64,000 nt of DNA, taken from contig NZ_CP072390.1 of NCBI RefSeq assembly GCF_018127785.1, positions 1 to 64,000 on the forward strand, in the 5' to 3' direction. Numbering within the stretch: the first letter of the stretch is position 1; every line of letters starts with the position of its first letter. Source of the stretch: Prevotella scopos JCM 17725 (GTDB taxonomy: Bacteria; Bacteroidota; Bacteroidia; Bacteroidales; Bacteroidaceae). This document shows, one piece after another, positions 55,252-64,000 of this stretch. The notes beneath the pieces were generated by a model. It was not told where the DNA came from and did no database searches. It saw only the letters and a program-made list of their open reading frames with translations. The translations under genes were made by a program, and so were the position numbers.

Positions 55252-55362
55252 ATCATCACACCCCCGTCACCACCCACCATATTAACAATTCATTAACACC
55301 CAACACTCACCACCCAACACATGGACAATTCATCAACACCCAACACCCAACAGCCGACACCC
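55252..55362. repeat. Right 7 bp-unit array, running into the parE start
   Basis: CAACACC variants arranged in two imperfect 40-base blocks: one before the topoisomerase ATG (about 55281-55320) and one containing its first codons (55321-55360). Together they are the inverted counterpart of 54902-54935. Confidence 0.8.
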
Positions 55363-57279
55363 GTATCTTACACCGACGATAATATCCGACACCTTTCGGA
55401 TATGGAGCATGTACGTACCCGTCCCGGTATGTATATTGGTCGTTTAGGTGATGGAAAGTTGCCGGAAGATGGTATATATGTACTCTTAAAGGAGGTGATT
55501 GATAACTCTATCGATGAGTTCAAGATGAATGCTGGTGACCGCATCGAGATTGATGTGGAAGAAAATCTTCGTGTTAGTGTGCGCGACTATGGTCGTGGTA
55601 TTCCGCAAGGTAAGCTTGTTGAAGCAGTGTCAGTACTGAATACGGGTGGTAAGTATGATTCTAAAGCTTTTAAGAAGAGCGTTGGATTGAATGGTGTCGG
55701 TGTGAAAGCTGTTAATGCACTAAGTTCTCATTTTGAAGTGAAGAGTTTCCGTGATGGGAAGGTGCGTGAACTCTCGTTTGAGAAAGGCAATCTTCAGAGT
55801 GATAAAACAAAGAAGTCTGACGATGAGAATGGTACCTATATCTACTTTGAGCCAGATGCAACGCTCTTCAAGCATTATAGTTTCCATGATGATATCGTGG
55901 AGGAAATGCTTCGCAACTATACCTATCTCAATACGGGCTTGACGATAATGTACAATGGCCGTCGTATTCTTAGTCGTCATGGTTTGAAAGACCTCCTGAC
56001 GGATAATATGACCGTTGATCCATTGTATCCTATCGTTCACATGAAGGGAGAGGATATAGAGATAGCATTTACACATACCAATCAGTATGGTGAAGAGTAC
56101 TACTCTTTCGTGAATGGTCAGCACACAACACAGGGCGGAACGCATCAAACAGCTTTCAAAGAGCATATTGCAAAGACAATAAAAGAGTTCTTTGGGAAGT
56201 ATGAATATGGTGATATTCGTAATGGATTGGTGGCTGCCATCGCTGTAAACGTTGAGGAACCAGTCTTTGAATCACAGACAAAGATTAAGCTGGGTTCTAC
56301 ACAGATGTCACCTGATGGCGAGTCAATTAATAAGTATGTAGGCGACTTCATCAAGACAAATGTTGATAACTATCTCCATATACATAAAGAAGACTTTACG
56401 GATATACTTGAGAATAAAATCAAGGAGACCGAACGGGAGCGTAAGGCGATGGCTGGTGTTACGAAACTGGCACGCGAGCGAGCGAAGAAAGCGAACCTAC
56501 ATAACCGCAAGTTGCGTGACTGTCGTGTACACTATTGTGACGTTAAGGACAACCGAAAAGAGGAGAGTTCTATCTTTATTACGGAGGGCGATTCAGCCAG
56601 CGGAAGCATCACGAAGAGTCGTGACGTGAACACACAGGCTGTCTTCTCATTGCGTGGAAAGCCGCTGAATTGCTTCGGATTGACGAAGAAGGTTGTGTAT
56701 GAGAATGAGGAGTTTAACCTCCTTCAGGCTGCACTTGACATTGAAGATGGACTTGACTCTCTGCGTTATAACAAGGTGATTGTTGCAACGGATGCCGATG
56801 TTGACGGTATGCATATCCGTTTGCTGATTATAACTTTCTTCTTACAGTTCTTCCCTGAGCTGATTAAGAAGGGACACGTATATGTCCTTCAGACACCATT
56901 GTTCCGTGTTCGAAATCGTCGCACAAAGATTAAGAACAAGGAAGTGATTGCTGAGGCTGATGCACGTCGCGTGAAAGGGGAGAAGAAGAACGATTTTATT
57001 ACACGTTACTGCTATTCAGAGGAGGAGCGTATAGCTGCTATCACTGAGCTTGGTCCAGACCCGGAAATCACCCGATTCAAAGGTCTTGGTGAAATATCAC
57101 CTGACGAATTTGCCCATTTCATCGGTCCTGATATGCGTCTGGAACAAGTTACCTTACATAAGAATGACCAGGTAGCTAAGCTCTTGGAGTATTATATGGG
57201 TAAGAACACAATGGAACGCCAGAACTTCATTATTGACAACCTCGTTATCGAAGAAGACCTTCCTGATGTGGAAGAATAA
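55321..57279 (+). CDS. parE: DNA topoisomerase IV subunit B (type IIA, GyrB/ParE-like)
   Basis: ATPase subunit of a type II topoisomerase that unlinks daughter chromosomes; it works with a ParC/GyrA-like subunit. The GHKL ATPase has [17 protein letters not shown] and [14 protein letters not shown] (about residues 58-130), with a transducer domain after it. The TOPRIM domain has [10 protein letters not shown] and [10 protein letters not shown]. At 652 residues it fits the parE type of Bacteroidales. The first ~15 residues ([15 protein letters not shown]) are coded by repeat-array DNA, so the natural N-terminus may be near [10 protein letters not shown]. Confidence 0.93.
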   Translation: MDNSSTPNTQQPTPVSYTDDNIRHLSDMEHVRTRPGMYIGRLGDGKLPEDGIYVLLKEVIDNSIDEFKMNAGDRIEIDVEENLRVSVRDYGRGIPQGKLVEAVSVLNTGGKYDSKAFKKSVGLNGVGVKAVNALSSHFEVKSFRDGKVRELSFEKGNLQSDKTKKSDDENGTYIYFEPDATLFKHYSFHDDIVEEMLRNYTYLNTGLTIMYNGRRILSRHGLKDLLTDNMTVDPLYPIVHMKGEDIEIAFTHTNQYGEEYYSFVNGQHTTQGGTHQTAFKEHIAKTIKEFFGKYEYGDIRNGLVAAIAVNVEEPVFESQTKIKLGSTQMSPDGESINKYVGDFIKTNVDNYLHIHKEDFTDILENKIKETERERKAMAGVTKLARERAKKANLHNRKLRDCRVHYCDVKDNRKEESSIFITEGDSASGSITKSRDVNTQAVFSLRGKPLNCFGLTKKVVYENEEFNLLQAALDIEDGLDSLRYNKVIVATDADVDGMHIRLLIITFFLQFFPELIKKGHVYVLQTPLFRVRNRRTKIKNKEVIAEADARRVKGEKKNDFITRYCYSEEERIAAITELGPDPEITRFKGLGEISPDEFAHFIGPDMRLEQVTLHKNDQVAKLLEYYMGKNTMERQNFIIDNLVIEEDLPDVEE

Positions 57280-57447
57280 TAAAGAAAGTCGATAAAAGGG
57301 ATAGCATTTTCAAATGATGTCTGTACGATTGTCGGTACATCTGTCAATAATATCAATAAAATTGAAGAGCAAAAAGTAGTCTTTAAAGGTTCTTTTTATC
57401 GCTTTCTTCAAGCATATAACAAAACTATTAAAATATAAAATTAGGAT

Positions 57448-59016
57448 ATGAGAAAGTATATTTATCTTTTACTTTTTTACCTTTTTACCTTTTTACCTTT
57501 GTCTGCTCAGCAGATAAAAGAGTCTCCATTACGGAAGTTGCAGTTGGCAGAGTTAGCAATCACGAACTTCTATGTCGATTCTGTGAATGAGCAGAAGCTG
57601 GTGGAGGATGCTATTAAAGGTATGTTGGAGAAGCTTGACCCACACTCTACCTACACCGATGCGAAGGAGACAAAGGCAATGAATGAACCATTGCAAGGTG
57701 ACTTTGAGGGTATTGGCGTGCAGTTCAATATGATTGAGGATACACTTGTCGTTATACAACCTGTTGTCAACGGTCCCTCTCAAAAGGTGGGAATCCTTGC
57801 AGGCGACCGTATTGTCAGTGTCAATGATACGACAATCGCTGGCGTAAAGATGGCACGTATCGATATAATGAAGATGCTACGTGGTAAGAAAGGTACGAAG
57901 GTTAAGCTGGGTATTGTTCGTCGTGGTGTGAAGGGTATGCTAACCTTTGTCGTTACCCGTGCCAAGATACCTGTTCATACCATCAATGCCGCTTATATGA
58001 TTCACCCTAATGTGGGTTATGTTCGAATAGAGAGTTTTGGAATGAAGACCCATGATGAGTTTATGTCGGCTGTTGACTCTTTGAAGAAAAAAGGAATGAA
58101 AACCCTGATTCTCGACCTACAAGATAACGGGGGAGGCTATCTTCAGTCAGCTGTTCAAATCTCTAATGAGTTCCTTAAGGACAATGACATGATTGTCTAT
58201 ACAGAAGGTCGTCGTGCTCGTCGCCAGAACTACAAGGCTATTGGCAATGGACGTTTGCAGGATGTAAAGGTCTTTGTGTTGGTCAATGAACTTTCTGCTT
58301 CGGCTGCAGAGATTGTTACAGGTGCTATTCAAGATAATGATCGTGGTACTGTTGTTGGTCGTAGATCCTTTGGTAAAGGACTAGTTCAGCGTCCGTTAGA
58401 CCTTCCTGATGGTAGTATGATTCGTCTGACGATTGCCCATTACTATACACCAAGTGGTCGTTGTATTCAGAAACCTTATACAAAGGGCGACCTGAAAGAC
58501 TATGAGATGGATATTGAGAATCGCTATAAACATGGTGAGTTAACCAGTCCGGATAGTATCCAGTTCTCTGATTCATTGAAGTATTACACCATTCGTAAGC
58601 ACAGAGTTGTCTATGGTGGTGGTGGTATTATGCCTGATTATTTCGTTCCGCTTGACACTACAAAGTTTACGCGTTATCATCGTATGTTAGCTGCAAAAAG
58701 CATAATCATCAATGCTTATTTGAAGTATGCTGATGCTAATCGTAAGACTTTGAAGGCACAATACAGTTCGTTTGATGCGTTCAATAAGGGTTATGTGGTA
58801 CCACAGTCATTACTTGATGAAATCGTGGCAGAGGGTAAGAAAGAAAAGATAGAACCAAAAGATGCTGCAGAGTTAAAGGCTACCCTTCCTAATATTGCGC
58901 TACAAATAAAGGCGCTCACGGCCCGTGATATCTGGGATATGAATGAGTATTTCCGAGTATGGAATGCCCAGAGTGATATTGTCAATAAGGCTGTTGAGTT
59001 GGCTACGGGTAGGTAG
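57448..59016 (+). CDS. S41 family carboxy-terminal processing peptidase
   Basis: A 522-residue periplasmic serine protease of the CtpA/Prc family. After the signal (MRKYIYLLLFYLFTFLPLSAQ) an N-terminal helical region precedes a PDZ domain (about 90-175: GVQFNMIEDTLVVIQPVVNGPSQKVGILAGDRIVSVND). The catalytic core holds the Ser in ELSASAAEIVTGAIQDN and the Lys in GRRSFGKGLVQ. The C-terminal helical extension is usual in this group. It lies 168 bases after parE on the same strand. Confidence 0.93.
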   Translation: MRKYIYLLLFYLFTFLPLSAQQIKESPLRKLQLAELAITNFYVDSVNEQKLVEDAIKGMLEKLDPHSTYTDAKETKAMNEPLQGDFEGIGVQFNMIEDTLVVIQPVVNGPSQKVGILAGDRIVSVNDTTIAGVKMARIDIMKMLRGKKGTKVKLGIVRRGVKGMLTFVVTRAKIPVHTINAAYMIHPNVGYVRIESFGMKTHDEFMSAVDSLKKKGMKTLILDLQDNGGGYLQSAVQISNEFLKDNDMIVYTEGRRARRQNYKAIGNGRLQDVKVFVLVNELSASAAEIVTGAIQDNDRGTVVGRRSFGKGLVQRPLDLPDGSMIRLTIAHYYTPSGRCIQKPYTKGDLKDYEMDIENRYKHGELTSPDSIQFSDSLKYYTIRKHRVVYGGGGIMPDYFVPLDTTKFTRYHRMLAAKSIIINAYLKYADANRKTLKAQYSSFDAFNKGYVVPQSLLDEIVAEGKKEKIEPKDAAELKATLPNIALQIKALTARDIWDMNEYFRVWNAQSDIVNKAVELATGR

Positions 59017-59408
59017 AATGGCTACACTTAAGTATTTATAACGTGACGACATAGTGAAAAACTGAATGAAATAAGGTGCTTAATTGAACTTCAAGAGGGC
59101 GTTAGTAAGGGTCTTAAAGGGTATCTTTTACAAGCCATTTAGGCGTCTTTTAGAAGTCAAAAGAGCATGTTCGGTCTTGAACTGTGTGAAAATAGTTTAC
59201 ATGTATCAGTTGAAAATGAATATGTGGTGCTGTCTTTAAACAGCGTATGAACTTTTATTCTAATTCCGAATATTAATCCCTTTGTAGCCTATCTATAATT
59301 CTTTGGTAAAGAATTGAGGTCAAACCATAAGGGCTGAAACCCAAAATAGGATTTCAGCCCTTTTGTCTTTTACGTGTGAGCGCCTACTAAAGTAGAAGGT
59401 ACTGCTTC
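59017..59408. other. Intergenic region between S41 peptidase and ybeY
   Basis: About 390 bases, convergent. It includes a terminator at 59329-59362 and a long segment (from about 59079) shared with 21933-22258 in inverted orientation. No gene was seen. Confidence 0.65.
59329..59373. terminator. Bidirectional terminator
   Basis: Arms AAGGGCTGAAA / TTTCAGCCCTT with T-rich sequence after it, between convergent genes. Confidence 0.8.
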
Positions 59409-59837
59409 TTATTTGTCACTCATCTCCTTTAATAGGGCGAGTGCTTTATTCTCGTTTTCTTCCATAATCTCACGCTCTCCAGGTCCCTTGTCGTTGATAC
59501 CACAGAGGTGAAGAATACCATGAATGATAACTCGGTTAAGTTCGTCTTCGTATGACTTCTTGAAAAGTTCGGCATTAGAACGGACTGTATCAAGTGAGAT
59601 AATAAGGTCGCCATTAAGTACATCATCCTCATCATAGTCAAAAGTAATGATGTCCGTATAGTAATCATGTCCTAAATACTCGTTGTTTACTTCGAGAATC
59701 TTCTCGTCATCTACGAACATATAACCAATTTCTCCAACCTTTCTACCATGAGTTGCAGCAACAGCTTTAATCCAACGAGAGATCTCTCGTTTCTTAATTT
59801 TTGGCATCTTAACGCCTTCAGCACTATATGTTATCAT
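59409..59837 (-). CDS. ybeY: Endoribonuclease YbeY, Bacteroidetes form
   Basis: A 142-residue metalloprotein needed for 16S rRNA 3' maturation and ribosome quality control. FVDDEKILEVNNEYLGHDYYTDIITFDY and the metal-site region HGILHLCGIND are clear. The family pattern H-x3-H-x5-H has H106 and H110, but position 116 is Asp, giving a two-His-one-Asp site; I believe other Bacteroidetes share this. It is 46 bases downstream of coaD, so the two form an operon. A truncated copy is at 21621. Confidence 0.92.
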   Translation of the reverse strand: MITYSAEGVKMPKIKKREISRWIKAVAATHGRKVGEIGYMFVDDEKILEVNNEYLGHDYYTDIITFDYDEDDVLNGDLIISLDTVRSNAELFKKSYEDELNRVIIHGILHLCGINDKGPGEREIMEENENKALALLKEMSDK

Positions 59838-59883
59838 CGTGTCTTTGTTTTATCAATGAGTTTTATGAGTTTCTGTCTCATTG

Positions 59884-60330
59884 TTAATAACCTTTGGGAA
59901 GAAATTCTGTGATATCCCTTCCAAAGTGTTTAAGTTCTCTTACTAGGCTTGAGCTGATACTCTCCAGTTGTGGTTCTGCATAAAAGAAGATAGTTTCAAT
60001 AGAGCTCAAGCGACGGTTGATGTCTGCTTGTTCGCATTCATATTCAAAGTCTTTCACGCTCCGCACTCCTTTTATGATATATTCGGATCCCTCTCTTCTA
60101 GCAAAGTCGATGGTCAGGTCGTTGTAAGTCTTAACCTCAATCTTAGGTTCGTTGGCATAGAGACGTGCTAATCGTTCCATTCTTTCCTCAGTACTGAGCA
60201 TACATTGCTTTCGTTCGTTAACACCAATACCAATCACCACCTTGTCAAAGAGTGGTAAAGCACGGCGTACAATAGAGTCATGTCCTATTGTAAACGGGTC
60301 GAAACTTCCAACGAAAATGCCTATTTTCAT
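59884..60330 (-). CDS. coaD: Phosphopantetheine adenylyltransferase
   Basis: Penultimate step of coenzyme A synthesis: transfers AMP from ATP to 4'-phosphopantetheine. The nucleotidyltransferase motif GSFDPFTIGHDS is at residues 8-19, and the late block SISSSLVRELKHFGRDITEFLP, containing the ISS(S/T)xxR motif, is intact. The length (148) is usual. A promoter on the minus strand, TTTG (60557-60554) and TAATTTTG (60533-60526), 20 bases apart, would give a leader of about 190 bases. Confidence 0.96.
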   Translation of the reverse strand: MKIGIFVGSFDPFTIGHDSIVRRALPLFDKVVIGIGVNERKQCMLSTEERMERLARLYANEPKIEVKTYNDLTIDFARREGSEYIIKGVRSVKDFEYECEQADINRRLSSIETIFFYAEPQLESISSSLVRELKHFGRDITEFLPKGY

Positions 60331-60706
60331 TCTATATTTATCTTTTGTTTATTCCACAATTGTAACTGTGTTTGTTTCACAGGATGTGTCTTTGAGTTCA
60401 TCTTGAACAAGTTAAGACTTCACTCATAGAACAGTCTTGTCTTTTGGACATGCTTGTTCAGGAAGTTGGTGTTCGAAGTTGGAGGATTTATGATTTTTGT
60501 CATAATAACGTCCCCTTGTTCTCTGCAAAATTACTCTATTTTCATTATATAACCAAAAAAGCAGGCAGGATTATTCTTGTGCTATCGTTAAAGGTGACAT
60601 TCAAGTTGAGACAAATATTATAAAAACGAATCGTGCAACAATCAATCCCTTATGGAGACGGACTGTTGCACGATGAAAATCAGTAACTTTTAGTTGCGAA
60701 AGGTGA
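60331..60706. other. Intergenic region upstream of coaD
   Basis: Holds the coaD promoter (60526-60557) and the terminator of the GH97 gene (60622-60674). Nothing else was seen. Confidence 0.6.
60622..60674 (-). terminator. Terminator of the GH97 gene
   Basis: Arms ATCGTGCAACA / TGTTGCACGAT with a 23-base loop. Minus-strand reading is followed by TCGTTTTTATAA. Confidence 0.75.
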
Positions 60707-62881
<2,175 letters not shown>

Positions 62882-62914
62882 TTAAAGATTGCAGAGTAAT
62901 CATTTGGTTTTATG

Positions 62915-62922
62915 CAAAGATA
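62915..62922 (-). promoter_or_regulatory. Promoter box of the GH97 gene
   Basis: TATCTTTG on the minus strand, 70 bases before the start codon. Confidence 0.5.
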
Positions 62923-63068
62923 GTAAAAAAGAGTTGAAGTAAATGTTAATAGTAGTACTCAAGTAGATAAAAATGTATTTTCATTAATCACAAATAACTT
63001 ATTATCAATAATTTAAATAATAAAAATAATTTATCGAAGTAGATGTCCTCAATTTCCAAGTAAAGTGT

Positions 63069-63076
63069 TATCTTTG
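63069..63076 (+). promoter_or_regulatory. Promoter box of the rightmost gene
   Basis: TATCTTTG 21 bases before the ATG at 63097, divergent from the GH97 gene. Confidence 0.5.
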
Positions 63077-63096
63077 TACTCAATAGTAATTAAACG

Positions 63097-64000
63097 ATGG
63101 AAAGAAGCTTATTATATATACTTTTCTTGCTACTGCCAATGACCTTGTCTGCCGGTAGTAAGACACAACAGCTACGACAAAAGTTAGACAATTTATTGGC
63201 GCAGCGCAATACACTTATAAACAATAAAAATAAAGACATCAACCGGCTAAAGAAGAATCTCACGACCAGCGAGAATACGCTTAAACTTCTACAGACCTAC
63301 GAACAACTCTTTGAAGAATACTATGTCTTCCAATTTGACTCCGCAATGACATACTTAAACAAAGGTATCAAACTTGCACAAGAAACACAGAATACCTATT
63401 ATTACAATAGTAATCTCATAAGTAAGGCAGAGCTATTATCCATTGGTGGCTTATATAGTGAGGCCATTCATGAAATAGAACAGGTTGACACAACGGTTCT
63501 TGACAAAGCACAACGCTTTGAATTTTACTTCTCACTCTTCCGTATTCACACCTATTGGGCAGACTTCTGCAACGATAAAACCTACACGCCAATGCACCGA
63601 TTAAAGGCACAAGACTATCTTAAGAAAGCTATGCCTTTTTGCGATGAAACCGATAAAAGTTACGAGTATTACCTCGGTGAATACGCTGTTTTTGTGTTGA
63701 ATAATCCTCAATCTGCACGTACTCATTACATTAAAGCCATAAAACAGTTACCTCAAAACTCCCGATTCTATGCCATGTCATGCTTTGCCCTCTCTGGAAG
63801 TTATGGCAATGAGGGAAATGCTGACAAACAAGAAGAGTTCCTTTTATTGTCGAGTATTTCAGATATAGAGAACTGTACGATGGAGAACTTCGCACTCCAA
63901 AACCTTGCGATGTACATCTTTGAACACAACAAAGATGAACTTGATCTTGCACAACAATATATTCAAACTGCGCTTGAGGATGCTCATTTCTATAACAACA
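63097..64000 (+). CDS. TPR-containing sensor/regulator (DUF6377-like), truncated by window end
   Basis: The first 301 residues of a gene that continues past the window. A signal-like hydrophobic start (MERSLLYILFLLLPMTLSAG) is followed by a coiled-coil region (LRQKLDNLLAQRNTLINNKNKDINRL) and TPR-like helical repeats (YYNSNLISKAELLSIGGLYSEAIHEIEQ, YYLGEYAVFVLNNPQSARTHYIKAI). This is the plan of Bacteroidetes regulators annotated DUF6377, which end in a membrane helix and a DNA-binding domain and often govern Sus-like loci. Divergence from the SusB-like gene supports that role (inference). Confidence 0.75.
   Translation, partial: MERSLLYILFLLLPMTLSAGSKTQQLRQKLDNLLAQRNTLINNKNKDINRLKKNLTTSENTLKLLQTYEQLFEEYYVFQFDSAMTYLNKGIKLAQETQNTYYYNSNLISKAELLSIGGLYSEAIHEIEQVDTTVLDKAQRFEFYFSLFRIHTYWADFCNDKTYTPMHRLKAQDYLKKAMPFCDETDKSYEYYLGEYAVFVLNNPQSARTHYIKAIKQLPQNSRFYAMSCFALSGSYGNEGNADKQEEFLLLSSISDIENCTMENFALQNLAMYIFEHNKDELDLAQQYIQTALEDAHFYNN

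Overview
The window looks like chromosome of an oral Prevotella, close to the P. melaninogenica/histicola group. This is inferred from gene content and style: a Bacteroidales-type three-subunit fumarate reductase, SusC/SusD, GLPGLI and DUF4252 proteins, a very large signal peptidase I, a SusB-like GH97 enzyme, moderate G+C, and many promoters of the Bacteroidetes form TTTG-N19-21-TAnnTTTG. No rRNA, tRNA or CRISPR array was seen.

Layout. 1-1770: the right part of an IS1182-like element. 1.8-10.2 kb: a small secreted protein, then an anaerobic respiration block. frdC, frdA and frdB encode quinol:fumarate reductase, convergent aspA makes fumarate from aspartate, and an outer-membrane porin follows. 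A four-helix-bundle (S23) gene sits inside the frd operon between inverted repeat arrays. 10.7-18.3 kb: DUF4294 protein, WbqC, LepB, DapB, DUF2851 protein, thioesterase and DprA. 18.4-24 kb: an accessory block with a DUF4252/ECF sigma/anti-sigma operon, a VapBC-like pair, a truncated ybeY copy and an IS1634-like element, ending in a second copy of the dprA 3' end. 24.4-35 kb: glutaminyl cyclase, a C26-M19 peptidase fusion, an Lrp regulator, three FKBP prolyl isomerases, a sirtuin, glutathione peroxidase, a YitT-family protein and RuvB. 35-48 kb: acyltransferase, phosphodiesterase, a SusCD pair, a TPR-like protein, a repeat-rich intergenic stretch, and a TonB-receptor-like/GLPGLI pair. 48-55 kb: a receptor-like kinase lacking the catalytic HRD aspartate, an M15 peptidase, a THUMP-like methyltransferase, secreted endonuclease I and a GNAT-like protein. 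55-64 kb: topoisomerase IV subunit B, S41 peptidase, ybeY, coaD, SusB-like GH97, and the start of a divergent TPR-type regulator cut by the window end.

The most unusual layer is between and at the edges of genes. (i) Both S23-family genes lie between inverted arrays of 7-8 bp units; a third inverted array (lepB/dapB) is empty. This resembles the intervening sequences of 23S rRNA, where an S23 ORF is looped out by a stem. (ii) Two unrelated repeat families are both arranged with an exact 22 bp period at several intergenic sites. (iii) Two inverted pairs of GC-rich palindromes have entered gene starts and are translated in frame. (iv) Two adjacent MITE-like inverted-repeat elements lie near 43.5 kb. 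(v) A 5.7 kb accessory block is bracketed by a direct repeat of the dprA tail. All statements come from reading the sequence; no alignment or database search was run.
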